A DNA stretch of 64,000 nt, taken from Pantoea nemavictus (lineage in GTDB: Bacteria; Pseudomonadota; Gammaproteobacteria; Enterobacterales; Enterobacteriaceae). Of this stretch, positions 43,765 to 53,548 are shown in pieces. The stretch covers positions 1,736,001-1,800,000 of the forward strand of contig NZ_JBBGZW010000001.1 in NCBI RefSeq assembly GCF_037479095.1. The letters are read 5' to 3'. Below the pieces are notes generated by a model that ran no database searches, was not told the DNA's origin, and was given only the letters and a program-made list of their open reading frames with translations. Position 1 is the stretch's first letter. Every line of letters begins with the position of its first letter. The position numbers were made by a program, and so were the translations under genes.

Positions 43765-45492
43765 ATGGATATTATCAACGCCTTAATCGATGAGATTTAT
43801 CACGGCAGCTTTCCTGCCGCAGCGCGTGAACGCCTGCTTTCGCACATTCGAGCCGCGCGCGATACGGTTAAACTGCCGCGCAAGGCGCACTGGGATGAGA
43901 AAGATGTGGTGCTGATCAGCTACGCCGATCAGTTTCGCGAACCGGAACAACCCACCCTCGCCAGCTTTTCACGCTTTTATCAGCAACATCTGCAATCCAC
44001 TTTCAGCCTGGTGCATCTGCTGCCGTTCTTTCCTTATTCATCCGATGATGGCTTCTCGGTTATCGACTATCACCAGGTCAATCCGATCTGCGGCGAGTGG
44101 CAACATATCAGCGCGCTACATACTGAAACCCGCCTGATGTTCGATTTTGTCTGCAATCATATGTCGGCGCACAGCGCGTGGTTTCGCCATTTTTTGGCGC
44201 AGGATCCCGGCTGGGATGATTTCTTTATCAGCATGCCGCCCGCCACCGATCTCAGCGCGGTCACGCGCCCACGCACTTCACCCTTATTAACACCGTTTGA
44301 GATGGCCAACGGCGAGACACGCTACATCTGGACCACCTTCAGCGCCGACCAAATCGACCTCAACTTCGCCAACCCGGAAGTGTTGATTCGCATGGTCGAC
44401 GTGCTGCTGGATTACCTGATCAAAGGCGCGGATTATGTGCGGCTCGACGCCGTGGGCTACATGTGGAAAACGCCTAGCACCCATTGCATTCATCTGCCGA
44501 AAACGCATCAGCTGGTGAAACTGTTTCGCGCCATCGCCAATGAAGCGGCGCCCGGCACGGTGATCGTCACCGAAACCAATGTGCCGCACAAAGACAACAT
44601 CAGCTATTTCGGCAACGGCAAAGATGAAGCGCAGATGGTGTACCAGTTTTCACTGCCGCCGCTGGTGCTGCACGCCATACACTCCGGTTCGGCGCGTGCG
44701 CTGCGTCAATGGGCCAGCACGCTGGATTTAGGCGGCGGCACCACCACCTTCTTTAACTTTCTCGCCTCGCACGACGGCATTGGGCTGAATCCGGCGCGCG
44801 GTATTTTGTCGGAAGTGGAGATTGTGGCGCTGGTACGCGATTTAGCGCTGGAGGGCGCGCTGGTCTCCTACAAGAACAATGCCGACGGCACCACTAGCCC
44901 TTACGAAATTAACGTCACCTATTTCGATGCGCTGAATCAGCAGAACGACGACGATGACACGCGTTTGCGTCGCTTCCTGCTGGCACATGCAATTCTGCTG
45001 TCGTTTCCCGGCGTGCCCGCCATCTACATTCAAAGCATTCTCGGCTCACGCAACGATAACGAAGGCGTGCGTGCCGCTGGCCACAACCGCGCCATCAACC
45101 GTGAGAAGTACAGCCTGCGCGAGATGGAGGCGTGGATTAGCGGCGGCAATCCGCTGCGACAGCAGGTGTATGAACGTCTCAGCGCGCTGATTCAGCTGCG
45201 CACGCGCCAGTCCGCGTTTCATCCGGACAATCCGATGACGCTGCTGGAGAGCGAGAATACCTTGCTGGTATTGCGTCGCCATAAACCGGATAGCGAAGGC
45301 TTAGTGTGCGTGTTTAATCTCAGCAACCATGATGTAACCACACAGCTGCCGCTGGCGCGCCAGGTGCAGGATCTCATTAGCGGGGAGAAGCTGGATGGCA
45401 GCCAGCCAATAACGCTAGCTGCGTGGCAGTTTATGTGGCTGCGCGGACAAAATTCAGCACCTGCTGACAGAAAGCATCCGGATGGGAAATAA
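43765..45492 (+). CDS. GH13 sugar phosphorylase, glucosylglycerate phosphorylase (YcjM)-like
   Basis: A 575-residue alpha-amylase-fold phosphorylase of the sucrose-phosphorylase subfamily. It is close to remembered E. coli YcjM, which phosphorolyses glucosylglycerate to glucose-1-phosphate. Catalytic residues are visible: nucleophile Asp228 ([13 protein letters not shown]), acid/base Glu270 ([13 protein letters not shown]) and Asp337 ([15 protein letters not shown]). It is cytoplasmic, without signal peptide. E. coli has feoABC at this position, and none of the ycj transport genes are here. It is a lone gene whose 3' end overlaps convergent bioH by 62 bp. No good Shine-Dalgarno at the ATG. 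Sucrose or glucosylglycerol as substrate remains possible. Confidence 0.85.
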   Translation: MDIINALIDEIYHGSFPAAARERLLSHIRAARDTVKLPRKAHWDEKDVVLISYADQFREPEQPTLASFSRFYQQHLQSTFSLVHLLPFFPYSSDDGFSVIDYHQVNPICGEWQHISALHTETRLMFDFVCNHMSAHSAWFRHFLAQDPGWDDFFISMPPATDLSAVTRPRTSPLLTPFEMANGETRYIWTTFSADQIDLNFANPEVLIRMVDVLLDYLIKGADYVRLDAVGYMWKTPSTHCIHLPKTHQLVKLFRAIANEAAPGTVIVTETNVPHKDNISYFGNGKDEAQMVYQFSLPPLVLHAIHSGSARALRQWASTLDLGGGTTTFFNFLASHDGIGLNPARGILSEVEIVALVRDLALEGALVSYKNNADGTTSPYEINVTYFDALNQQNDDDDTRLRRFLLAHAILLSFPGVPAIYIQSILGSRNDNEGVRAAGHNRAINREKYSLREMEAWISGGNPLRQQVYERLSALIQLRTRQSAFHPDNPMTLLESENTLLVLRRHKPDSEGLVCVFNLSNHDVTTQLPLARQVQDLISGEKLDGSQPITLAAWQFMWLRGQNSAPADRKHPDGK

Positions 45493-46204
45493 ATGGCGCA
45501 TGCGCCGCTTTCTCCATCACCACCGATGAAGAAGATGGCCAGCGCGTATCCAGCTCCTGTGCGATACCACGCGGCACCAGCCCATCAAGATAACCATAAA
45601 TGCGCAGAAACGGCAGAGTGAGGTCGTCGAGCGAAGCCCGCAGATCGTCCTGACGCAGAATCTCCAGTCCGCCTTCTAATACCTCGACCGATGGCATCGG
45701 CTGCGACAACACCACCTCTTTCAGCTGACGTGCATCTTGTCGCGCATGCTCGGTGCCCATGGTTTGCAGCGCCAGAAAACGCTCCACAGTGCGTTGGAAA
45801 TCTGTGCTCAGCTGTTGCTGGAAACTCTGTAGCGTCTCAGGCTTGATGCCCGGCCACGCATCACGTGCGGTAAAGCACGGCGATGATGCCACGGAGATCA
45901 GTGCTGTAACACGATCGGGCTGGGTTAAGGCCAATTGGCTGGCGACTAATCCGCCCAGCGACCAGCCGAGCAGCACCGCGCGCGGCGGTAACTGCGGTAA
46001 CAGTTGCTGCGCCATTTCCGCTAAGGTCAGCGGGCCAAAACCCTGGCTGCGACCAAAGCCCGGCAGATCCACCAGGTGCAGGCGAAAATGCGAGCTGAGT
46101 CGAGGAACAATGTTTTGCCACACTTCGGCGTTCAAACCCCAGCCGTGCAGCAGCACAAGATCGCAATCGCCCGTGCCTGTGGTGTGCCAGTAAAGCGAAC
46201 TCAT
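45431..46204 (-). CDS. bioH: BioH, pimeloyl-ACP methyl ester esterase
   Basis: A 257-residue alpha/beta hydrolase (E. coli 256) that cleaves the methyl ester of pimeloyl-ACP in biotin synthesis. Triad candidates: Ser in [15 protein letters not shown], Asp in [10 protein letters not shown], His in [23 protein letters not shown] is the oxyanion segment. Its 3' end overlaps the convergent GH13 gene by 62 bp. It is divergent from gntX, as in E. coli. Confidence 0.95.
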   Translation of the reverse strand: MSSLYWHTTGTGDCDLVLLHGWGLNAEVWQNIVPRLSSHFRLHLVDLPGFGRSQGFGPLTLAEMAQQLLPQLPPRAVLLGWSLGGLVASQLALTQPDRVTALISVASSPCFTARDAWPGIKPETLQSFQQQLSTDFQRTVERFLALQTMGTEHARQDARQLKEVVLSQPMPSVEVLEGGLEILRQDDLRASLDDLTLPFLRIYGYLDGLVPRGIAQELDTRWPSSSSVVMEKAAHAPFISHPDAFCQQVLNFVRAAT

Positions 46205-46239
46205 CGGTTACACTCCCGAAAAGTGAAAAGGAGGTCGCT

Positions 46240-46917
46240 ATGCTACCAATCCCGGCACTGTGTTGGCTATGCTGCCTGCCGCTGCAGATTGCCGGCCACG
46301 GTTTGTGCAGTCGCTGCGTGCAACAAATTCCACGGCTGCCGGCGCTATGCCCATGCTGCGGTTTACCGGCCAGTGGCGCCCAACCCTGCGGGCGCTGCAT
46401 CCGCCATCCGCCGCCGTGGCAAAGTCTAACCTGCGTCAGTGATTATCTGCCGCCGCTGAGTGATTGGGTGCAGCAGCTGAAGTTTTCTCGCATTACCGCA
46501 CTCAGGGTGATGCTGGCGCGGCTGATTTTGTTAAAATTATTAACAATGCGTCGTGATTACCGGCTGCCGCGTGTAGATTTGGTGCTGAGCGTGCCGCTGC
46601 ATCGTCGGCGCGCCTGGCAACGCGGCTATAATCAGGCGGCGCTGCTGGCAAAACCGCTGGCACGCTGGCTGGGCTGCGAATATCGCGAAGGGGTAAAACG
46701 CGTGCGGCACGGCGCGGTGCAGCATTCATTAAGCGCTAGCGCACGTAAAAAGAACCTGCGCGGTGCCTTTCGCCTTGAAATACCGGTGCGCGGGCGCCAT
46801 ATCCTGCTTATCGACGATGTTGTGACTACCGGAAGTACCGTGGCGGAAATTAGCCGCATCCTGCTGGCGCAAGGCGCGGCCAGCGTACACATTGGTTGCC
46901 TGTGCCGTACCTTGTAG
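46240..46917 (+). CDS. gntX: GntX, ComF-family phosphoribosyltransferase-like protein
   Basis: A 225-residue protein (E. coli 227) with an N-terminal Cys-rich zinc-binding part (CWLCCLPL, CSRC, CPCCGLP, CGRC) and a C-terminal PRTase domain with the PRPP motif HILLIDDVVTTGSTVAE. It belongs to the ComF family, linked to DNA uptake in naturally competent bacteria. This is notable beside an intact hof operon in the same region. The old name reflects a gluconate phenotype. Confidence 0.92.
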   Translation: MLPIPALCWLCCLPLQIAGHGLCSRCVQQIPRLPALCPCCGLPASGAQPCGRCIRHPPPWQSLTCVSDYLPPLSDWVQQLKFSRITALRVMLARLILLKLLTMRRDYRLPRVDLVLSVPLHRRRAWQRGYNQAALLAKPLARWLGCEYREGVKRVRHGAVQHSLSASARKKNLRGAFRLEIPVRGRHILLIDDVVTTGSTVAEISRILLAQGAASVHIGCLCRTL

Positions 46918-46938
46918 AGCGTCGGTGTTGGGCGTATT

Positions 46939-46963
46939 ATAACCAAGTAATTTAGTCAACTAT
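46939..46963 (+). promoter_or_regulatory. IscR type 1 site upstream of nfuA
   Basis: The 25-bp stretch from ATAACC to AACTAT agrees with the type 1 IscR consensus (ATASYYGACTRWWWYAGTCRRSTAT) at 22 of 25 positions by my alignment. It ends 12 bp before the nfuA start. nfuA (yhgI) of E. coli is a known IscR target, so repression by [2Fe-2S]-IscR is expected here too. Confidence 0.78.
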
Positions 46964-46975
46964 TGAGCAATCGCC

Positions 46976-47551
46976 ATGATCGTTATTACTGATGCTGCGC
47001 AAGAGCACTTCTCAAAATTGCTGTCCAAACAAGAAGATGGCACTCAGATTCGCGTATTCGTCATTAATCCGGGTACGCCAACCGCAGAATGCGGTGTTTC
47101 TTACTGCCCACCTGATGCAGTAGAAGCTTCCGATACCGAATTTAAGTTCGAAAAACTGTCAGCCTTTGTTGATGAGCTGAGCGCACCGTACCTTGATGAC
47201 GCGGAAATCGACTTTGTAACCGACAACCTCGGTTCGCAGCTGACGCTGAAAGCGCCAAACGCCAAAATGCGTAAGGTCTCTGACGATGCGCCAATGGTTG
47301 AGCGCGTGGAATATCTGCTGCAAGCGCAGATTAACCCGCAGCTGGCTGGCCACGGCGGTCGCGTATCGCTGATGGAAATCACCGATGACGGCATCGCCAT
47401 TCTGCAATTTGGCGGCGGCTGTAACGGTTGTTCGATGATCGACGTCACCCTGAAAGATGGTATCGAGAAAGAGCTGCTGGCAGCCTTCCCTGAGCTGAAA
47501 GGCGTGCGTGATTTAACCGAGCACCAGCGCGGTGAGCACTCGTACTACTGA
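46976..47551 (+). CDS. nfuA: NfuA, Fe-S cluster carrier
   Basis: A 191-residue protein, the E. coli length: N-terminal degenerate A-type domain (residues 1-about 95) and C-terminal Nfu domain with the CxxC cluster ligand in [18 protein letters not shown]. It holds a [4Fe-4S] cluster at a dimer interface and delivers it to target enzymes during oxidative stress or iron limitation. An IscR-type site precedes it and a terminator follows. Confidence 0.97.
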   Translation: MIVITDAAQEHFSKLLSKQEDGTQIRVFVINPGTPTAECGVSYCPPDAVEASDTEFKFEKLSAFVDELSAPYLDDAEIDFVTDNLGSQLTLKAPNAKMRKVSDDAPMVERVEYLLQAQINPQLAGHGGRVSLMEITDDGIAILQFGGGCNGCSMIDVTLKDGIEKELLAAFPELKGVRDLTEHQRGEHSYY

Positions 47552-47558
47552 TTCAGCA

Positions 47559-47590
47559 CGCGGCAGCAACCCGATGCTGCCGCGCGTTTT
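47559..47590 (+). terminator. nfuA intrinsic terminator
   Basis: Perfect 10-bp stem CGCGGCAGCA (47559-47568) with TGCTGCCGCG (47575-47584), 6-base loop and TTTT tail, between convergent nfuA and malQ. Confidence 0.85.
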
Positions 47591-47592
47591 AA

Positions 47593-49647
47593 CTACGCTT
47601 TCCGCCCTTCATTTACTGCTTTTAATACCTTCTGCACCTCAGGCGTGAACATCGTTTCCAGCGTGACATTCAACTTGCGACGCCAGTTAGGATATTCATT
47701 GACCGTGCCCGGTACATTGACCGGCGAAGAGATACCGAGCCAATCTTCCGGCTGTAGCCCAAGTAGTGCGCTATGGGTGCGCGCCAAATAACGGTGAAAC
47801 GCCAACGTCAGCGCAGGAGATAAAGCCATGCCATCAGCTCGTTTGCCGCTACGTGCAGGCAGCGCACCGGCCTGATGCAGTGCATCCAGCAGCGCTTGTT
47901 TTTGTTTCACCCGCTGTTGCTGGAGAGATTGCAGCACGCCGTCGCGAGCATAGATGCCCAGCTTGTCACCCAGCGTTAAATCATCCGCATGCCAGAATCC
48001 GCTCAACGTCGGTAAATCATGCGTGCTGGCACTGGCAATCGACTGGCGCGGATACGCGTGCGGCTGGCGATAGCTGCCGTCGTCATGCTGCTCGAAGAAC
48101 AGCACTTTCCACGAGAAAATGCCGCTGTTGCGCAGCAGGCTGACGATCTCTTGCGGTACCGTACCGAGATCTTCGCCGATCACCATGCAGCGATGGCGCT
48201 GACTCTCCAGCGCGAGGATCGCCAGCAGATCATTCACCGGATACGCCACGTAAGCCCCTTTATCGGCACTTTCGCCGTAGGGAATCCACCATAAACGCAG
48301 CAGCGCCATCACGTGATCGATGCGCAGTGCGCCGCAGTCGCGCATGTTGGCGCGCAGCAGATCGATAAACGGCTGATAACCGCGCGCACGCATCACATGC
48401 GGATCGAGCGGCGGTAACGCCCAGTTTTGTCCCTGCGGACCGAGACGATCCGGCGGTGCGCCGACTGATGCGCCAAGCTTATAGAGTTCCGGATCTTGCC
48501 AGGTTTCGGCACTGCCCTGCGCCACGCCGACCGCCAAATCGCGGTATAACCCTACCGCCATGCCCAGCTGCTGACTGTATTGCCAGCAGGCCGCAAACTG
48601 CTGCTGCGCCAGATACTGCAACCAGCTCCAGAACTGAATCTCCTCTTCGTGTGCAGCACACCATTGCTGCACTTCCGGCAACAAGGCGTTACGCCAGCCT
48701 TCCGGCCAGTTTGCCCAACCCCACTCATCGGGATGTTGCTGGCTGCGCTCGGCGAGAATGCCGTCAAAGGCGGCCTGATAACGCAGATGCTCGGCACCGT
48801 CGGCGATAAATTGCTGGAATTCGACGTCGGCTGCCGCGCGTGGCTGATAGTTTTGCCAGGCAAAACGCAGCGCGGCTAATTTCAGTTCAGCCACCGCGCT
48901 GTAATCGACAAACTCGCTGGCGCGCACTTGCTGCAGAGCCTTGCGCGTTTTAGCGCTTTTCCACCAGCGCTGGCCGTCCTGACTGTGCTGGAAATCCGCC
49001 ACCTGATTGATGTCGAGATACAGCACATTGAGCCAGCGACGCGACGTGGGGCTATAAGGGCTGGCATGTTCTGGCAGCGCCGGATAGAGCGCATGCAGCG
49101 GATTAAGGCCAACAAAATCGCCGCCATGTTTAGCAATCTGTTCCAGCATCAGCCTCAAATCACCGAAATCGCCAATGCCCCAGTTACTTTCTGAACGCAG
49201 CGTGTAGAGCTGCACTAATGCACCCCAGCGTTTTTCGCCCTGTTCCAGCGGCGCTGGCAGATAGCAGCGGCGCGGGGCAATGATGATGCGCGTTTGCCAC
49301 TGCTGGCGACCTTTGCGCAGGGTCAGCTGATGATAGCCCTGCGGCAGACGCGGCGGCAGCGTGAGCGATTCGCCGGCCTGCACCTCGCCGCTGAAGCTTT
49401 TGCCCTGTTCGCTGTGCAACTGCCAGGAAAAGCTGCCGCTGCCTTGCGGCGTCAGTTGGCGTTTGGCGCGGGCGGCAAACACCTGCACCGGCGGTAGCGG
49501 TGGAGCCTTGCCGACTGGGGTTTCCATCACCGCCAGCAATGCGCGTTTGGTGGCATCGCTGATCGTTTCCGGCTCGCCATGGGCATTGATAAAGCGCAGC
49601 GCGATGCCGGCATCCTGTGCCGCCTGATCCAACTTATTGAGCGTCAT
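47593..49647 (-). CDS. malQ: MalQ, 4-alpha-glucanotransferase (amylomaltase)
   Basis: A 684-residue GH77 enzyme (E. coli 694) that transfers dextrin units between maltodextrins and releases glucose. Family landmarks: GALVQLYTLRSESNWGIGDFGDL, the nucleophile Asp in CGALRIDHVMALLRLWWIP, the acid/base Glu in MVIGEDLGTVP, and ASTHDLPTLSGFW. An N-terminal domain of about 140 residues precedes the barrel, as usual in enteric MalQ. It is downstream of malP; a palindromic repeat sits in the 133-bp gap. Confidence 0.96.
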   Translation of the reverse strand: MTLNKLDQAAQDAGIALRFINAHGEPETISDATKRALLAVMETPVGKAPPLPPVQVFAARAKRQLTPQGSGSFSWQLHSEQGKSFSGEVQAGESLTLPPRLPQGYHQLTLRKGRQQWQTRIIIAPRRCYLPAPLEQGEKRWGALVQLYTLRSESNWGIGDFGDLRLMLEQIAKHGGDFVGLNPLHALYPALPEHASPYSPTSRRWLNVLYLDINQVADFQHSQDGQRWWKSAKTRKALQQVRASEFVDYSAVAELKLAALRFAWQNYQPRAAADVEFQQFIADGAEHLRYQAAFDGILAERSQQHPDEWGWANWPEGWRNALLPEVQQWCAAHEEEIQFWSWLQYLAQQQFAACWQYSQQLGMAVGLYRDLAVGVAQGSAETWQDPELYKLGASVGAPPDRLGPQGQNWALPPLDPHVMRARGYQPFIDLLRANMRDCGALRIDHVMALLRLWWIPYGESADKGAYVAYPVNDLLAILALESQRHRCMVIGEDLGTVPQEIVSLLRNSGIFSWKVLFFEQHDDGSYRQPHAYPRQSIASASTHDLPTLSGFWHADDLTLGDKLGIYARDGVLQSLQQQRVKQKQALLDALHQAGALPARSGKRADGMALSPALTLAFHRYLARTHSALLGLQPEDWLGISSPVNVPGTVNEYPNWRRKLNVTLETMFTPEVQKVLKAVNEGRKA

Positions 49648-49679
49648 CCTTTCTCCTGATCATGAAATTTGCACTTACC

Positions 49680-49757
49680 GTAGCGGCGCGATTTATCGCG
49701 CGTTTTGATGGCAGCACCGCGCCCCTCCAGGCGTTGCGCAATAAATTGCGCCGCTAC
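49680..49757. repeat. GTAGCGGCGC-family palindrome inside malP-malQ
   Basis: Arms 49680-49701 (GTAGCGGCGCGATTTATCGC...) and 49736-49757 (ending TGCGCCGCTAC) are reverse complements over 22 bp with two mismatches, around a 34-base centre. It lies between malP and malQ on the same transcript, so it could form a hairpin that adjusts the relative amounts of the two products. Confidence 0.75.
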
Positions 49758-49780
49758 ACAGCGCTGACGGATGTAATACA

Positions 49781-52186
49781 TCAACGCGCCGCCTGCCAAA
49801 TCAACTGCTGATAATCACGAATCGATCGGTCAGAGCTAAAACGGCCAGTGTGCGCGGTATTCAGGATTGCCGCGCGCGTCCAGGCTTCCGGGTTTTTCCA
49901 CAGCGCTTCCACCTGCTGCTGGGCCGCGATGTAGGCATCGAAATCGGCCAGCACCAGCCAGGGATCGCCACTCTTCGTCAGGCTGTGCAGCATCAGATCA
50001 AACGCGTGCTTATCTCCCTCGCTGAACTTGCCCTTCTCCAGCTCCTTCAGCAAACCATCGAGGTAAGGATGGTGCTTACGCAGCTTTTTCGGGCTGTAAC
50101 CGACCGCCTTCAGCGCTTTAACCTCGTCCACGCTATTGCCGAAGATAAAGATATTCTTCTCGCCCACCGCTTGCGCAATCTCCACGTTGGCGCCGTCCAG
50201 CGTGCCAATGGTCAGCGCACCGTTTAGCGCCAGTTTCATGTTGCCGGTACCGGAGGCTTCATAACCGGCGGTTGAGATCTGCTCAGAGAGATCGGCGGCC
50301 GGGATCATTAATTCGGCGGCGGTAATGCGGTAATCCGGAATAAACACCACTTTCAGGCGATCGCCGACCCGCGGATCGTTGTTAATCACCTCCGCCACTT
50401 TGTTAATCGCATAGATGATGTTTTTGGCAAGGTAGTAGCCGGGCGCGGCTTTGGCGCCAAACAGAAATACACGCGGCACGAAGTCGGGATTATCCGGATT
50501 ATCGCGCAGCTGACGATAGCAGTGCAGCATATGCAGCAAGCTCAAATGCTGACGTTTGTACTCGTGCAGACGCTTGATCTGCACGTCAAACAGCGCATCC
50601 GGATTGATATCAATACCGGTCAAGCGTTTAACGTAAAGCGTCAGCCGCTGCTTATTTTGCTGTTTGATGGCGCGAAACTGTTGGCGGAACGTTTTCTTGC
50701 GCGCGAACGGCGCCAGCCATGCCAGCGCATCGAGATCGTTAGCCCATTCCACCTGCAAACTGTCATCAATCAGCGTCGACAGCAGCGGGTTACACTGCTT
50801 TAACCACCGGCGCGGCGTAATGCCGTTGGTGACGTTATGGAATTTGTTCGGCCACAGCTGGTGATATTCCGGAAACAGATCTTTCACCACCAGCTCGGAG
50901 TGCAGCGCCGCCACGCCGTTCACCGCGAAGCAGCTCACCACGCACAGATTCGCCATCCGCACCTGGCCTTCAGCCACCACTGCCAGCTTGTGCCACATCG
51001 CCTTATCGCCCGGCCACTGCTGTTTCACCCGCTTTTTAAACCGGCGATTAATTTCGCGGATGATCAGCCAGTGGCGTGGCAGCAAATCGCGCACCAGCCG
51101 TTCGTCCCAGCGCTCCAGCGCTTCCGGCATCAGCGTGTGATTGGTGTAGGCAAAGGTGCGGCTGGTGATGTGCCACGCGTCGTCCCAACTCAACTGATGT
51201 TCATCCAGCAGCACGCGCAGCATTTCCGGAATGGCGATGGTGGGATGCGTGTCATTGAGCTGAATCACTTCGAAATCAGGCAAGCTGCGAATGGCGCGCC
51301 CGGCGAGATGATGACGGCGCAGAATATCGCCCACCGCGCAGGCGCACTGGAAATATTGCTGCATCAGGCGCAGGCGCTTACCTTCCGCATGATTATCATT
51401 GGGATAGAGCACCTTAGTCAGCTTGTCGGCCTCGATGCCTTGCTGCTCGGCCTGCAGGAATTGGCCGTTGTTAAACGCGGTGAGATCGAACGGCTGCGCG
51501 CTGCTGGCTTTCCACAATCGCAGCGGCAGCGTGATGCCATTGCGATAACCCACCACCGGTAAATCCCAGGCTTCTCCTTTCAGCAGGATGTTGGGACGCC
51601 ACTGAAGGCTGCCATCGTGATTCTCTTTTACCTTGCCGCCGATGCCGACCTGTACATCCAGCGCCGCGTTGTGACGGAACCATGGATAGCGATCGCGCTG
51701 CCAGTCGTCCGGCGCTTCCTGCTGCTGCCCGTCGGCAAACGTCTGACGAAACAGCCCATATTGATAGTTGAGGCCGTGGCCCATCGCAGCCTGACCGACG
51801 GTTGCCATCGAATCCATATAGCAGGCGGCTAAGCGCCCCAACCCGCCGTTGCCGAGTGCCGGATCCACTTCCTCCTCCAGCAGTTCGCTCAGCTCAACCT
51901 GATGTTCCGCCAGCGCGGCTTGCACGTCGTTGTACCAGCCAAGGTTAAGCAAGTTATTGCCGGTCAGGCGACCAATCAAAAACTCCATCGACAGATAATT
52001 GACGTGGCGCTGCCCTTGCTTCGGCGGTGCCGGTGGCTGGGCCGCCAGCATTTCGGCCAGCACGCTGCTCAGCGCTTGCCACCATTGATGCGGTGTCATT
52101 TGCTGGGCGGAAGTGAGTCCAAGGTGCTGCCATTGGCGGGTGAGAGCGGCGTCGAAACGTGTTTTATTGAATTTTTGCTGCGACAT
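49781..52186 (-). CDS. malP: MalP, maltodextrin phosphorylase
   Basis: An 801-residue GT35 phosphorylase (E. coli 797), PLP-dependent, releasing glucose-1-phosphate from maltodextrins. ATG at 52186 is chosen because AAGGG lies upstream and [12 protein letters not shown] is a family-type start; the frame extends further without homology. Landmarks: [37 protein letters not shown], and the PLP-lysine region [25 protein letters not shown]. In E. coli malT lies divergent upstream; here there is a repeat and an IS110 element. Confidence 0.96.
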   Translation of the reverse strand: MSQQKFNKTRFDAALTRQWQHLGLTSAQQMTPHQWWQALSSVLAEMLAAQPPAPPKQGQRHVNYLSMEFLIGRLTGNNLLNLGWYNDVQAALAEHQVELSELLEEEVDPALGNGGLGRLAACYMDSMATVGQAAMGHGLNYQYGLFRQTFADGQQQEAPDDWQRDRYPWFRHNAALDVQVGIGGKVKENHDGSLQWRPNILLKGEAWDLPVVGYRNGITLPLRLWKASSAQPFDLTAFNNGQFLQAEQQGIEADKLTKVLYPNDNHAEGKRLRLMQQYFQCACAVGDILRRHHLAGRAIRSLPDFEVIQLNDTHPTIAIPEMLRVLLDEHQLSWDDAWHITSRTFAYTNHTLMPEALERWDERLVRDLLPRHWLIIREINRRFKKRVKQQWPGDKAMWHKLAVVAEGQVRMANLCVVSCFAVNGVAALHSELVVKDLFPEYHQLWPNKFHNVTNGITPRRWLKQCNPLLSTLIDDSLQVEWANDLDALAWLAPFARKKTFRQQFRAIKQQNKQRLTLYVKRLTGIDINPDALFDVQIKRLHEYKRQHLSLLHMLHCYRQLRDNPDNPDFVPRVFLFGAKAAPGYYLAKNIIYAINKVAEVINNDPRVGDRLKVVFIPDYRITAAELMIPAADLSEQISTAGYEASGTGNMKLALNGALTIGTLDGANVEIAQAVGEKNIFIFGNSVDEVKALKAVGYSPKKLRKHHPYLDGLLKELEKGKFSEGDKHAFDLMLHSLTKSGDPWLVLADFDAYIAAQQQVEALWKNPEAWTRAAILNTAHTGRFSSDRSIRDYQQLIWQAAR

Positions 52187-52318
52187 ATCAATCCCTTCGT
52201 GTCCGTTAACGGTAAAGCCGGGGCGAGCGCAAGAGGTGAATGGATAAGTAAAGCTGCGGGCGCAGAAAAAAGCGACAGGGAAATGCGCGTGTGGTGAAAA
52301 ATATCGAGGCTGATGGTT

Positions 52319-52356
52319 GTAGCGGCGCGATTTATCGCGCAATAAAGTGCGCCGCT
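52319..52356. repeat. Left part of a GTAGCGGCGC palindrome interrupted by the IS110 element
   Basis: GTAGCGGCGCGATTTATCGC... begins at 52319 and the opposite arm runs to GCGCCGCT at 52356, where the expected final ACA is missing. The missing bases occur at 53566-53568, immediately beyond the right end of the IS element. Joining the two flanks at a shared CT restores a repeat like the copy at 49751-49758. Confidence 0.75.
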
Positions 52357-52370
52357 TGTATCTTGAATGT

Positions 52371-52538
52371 GTTGCTGGTTAGCTACCAGCAACATGAAAC
52401 GGAGGCAGCTTTTTGCGCCGCTTAAGACCCGATCTTGCTTCGTAGCTTTAAGCCCTCCGTTTCTCCTTTCACGCCAGCAACTACTCTGAACGGTAACCAG
52501 AAGCTCTGACTTCGTATGTACAAGGCTAGATGGCGTGA
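52371..52538 (+). ncRNA. Candidate bridge RNA of the IS110 element
   Basis: Three perfect stems lie in order upstream of the recombinase gene: GTTGCTGGT/ACCAGCAAC (52371-52379, 52385-52393; 5-base loop); GAAACGGAGG/CCTCCGTTTC (52396-52405, 52454-52463; about 48-base loop); TCACGCCA/TGGCGTGA (52469-52476, 52531-52538; about 54-base loop). A 5' hairpin followed by two large-loop stems is the known plan of IS621-type bridge RNAs, where the two loops pair with target and donor DNA. Length, about 170 nt, also fits. The RNA itself is inferred, not shown. Confidence 0.68.
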
Positions 52539-52564
52539 TGGTTTAAGTGAAAGGGAGATATCCG

Positions 52565-53548
52565 ATGTTCTGTCTTGGTATTGATGTCAGCAAAAACAAA
52601 CTCGACCTCTGCCTGTTCCCCGGCAACGGCAAAAAGAAAACGAAATCCATCAAAAATCAGGTCGGCGTAGAACGTGACATCTGCGACTGGCTCCAGAAGC
52701 AGAAGTGCCCGCCAGAGCAGGTGATGGTGGTGATGGAAGCGACCAGCGTCTATCACGAAAACGTCGCTTACGGGCTGCACGGGAACACGCCCGTGACGGT
52801 CTGTATCGGCAATCCGCAACGGGTCAGGGAGTTTGCCCGCGGAATGGGTATCCGGACCAAAAATGACGCGGTCGACGCCGGGGTGCTGGCCCGTTACGGC
52901 GAGCTGAAACAGCCCGATGCCTGGGTTCCGCCGCCACCGGAAGTCCGCAAGCTGAAAGACCTGCTGCGTCTGCGTGACGCCATCGTTGAAGATGTGCAGC
53001 GCGCGACGAACAGGCTCGAGAAGGCGAACTCAACCCAGACGGCGGGCGAGGTGACCGACTCGCTTGAAAGAACAAAAAAATCGCATGAAAAGGAGCTGAA
53101 GCGAATAAACGCGCTGATTGACGACCACATGGATAAGAATGATGGTCTGAAAGATGATCTTAAGCTGCTGGAGTCGATAAAAGGTATCGGCGGCGTAGTG
53201 GGAACGACCATGCTGTCGGTGCTGCGTACGTGCCAGTTCCGCAATGCGGGTCAGGTAGCGGCGTGGCTGGGCGTGGTGCCGGTCGAGAAGACGTCAGGCA
53301 GTTCGGTGAGAGGGCTGGCCCGGATGTCGAAAACCGGTCCCGCCGACGTGAGAGCGAAGCTGTATATGGCCGCGATAGTAGCGGCAAGGTGGAATCGCCC
53401 CGTAAGAGCGCTGTATGAAAGGCTGATGGCGAAGGGCAAGCCAGCCAAAGTGGCGCTGGGAGCGGTGATGCGCAAACTGGTCCATCTCTGCTTCGGTGTG
53501 CTTAAAACACGAGAGCCGTGGAACGAAAACTACGTAGCTACCGCTTGA
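52565..53548 (+). CDS. IS110-family DEDD recombinase (transposase)
   Basis: A 327-residue protein with an N-terminal RuvC-like DEDD domain and C-terminal Transposase_20 domain. The acidic tetrad is intact: Asp7 (GIDVSKNKLD), Glu58 (VVMEATSVYHE), Asp101 and Asp104 (KNDAVDAGVLARY). A Lys/Glu-rich coiled coil (about 165-205) leads to the helix-hairpin-helix segment LLESIKGIGGVVG and the SG motif (EKTSGSS, Ser244) that should be the nucleophile. ATG at 52565 has GGGAG upstream; a GTG six codons earlier is less likely. No frameshift is seen, so it may be active. Confidence 0.95.
   Translation: MFCLGIDVSKNKLDLCLFPGNGKKKTKSIKNQVGVERDICDWLQKQKCPPEQVMVVMEATSVYHENVAYGLHGNTPVTVCIGNPQRVREFARGMGIRTKNDAVDAGVLARYGELKQPDAWVPPPPEVRKLKDLLRLRDAIVEDVQRATNRLEKANSTQTAGEVTDSLERTKKSHEKELKRINALIDDHMDKNDGLKDDLKLLESIKGIGGVVGTTMLSVLRTCQFRNAGQVAAWLGVVPVEKTSGSSVRGLARMSKTGPADVRAKLYMAAIVAARWNRPVRALYERLMAKGKPAKVALGAVMRKLVHLCFGVLKTREPWNENYVATA

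Noticed and set aside
52547..53548. IS1111-type reading of the element (RNA in the downstream end)
   Set aside because: The long structured non-coding part is upstream of the recombinase; only about 17 bp remain after its stop within the inferred element.
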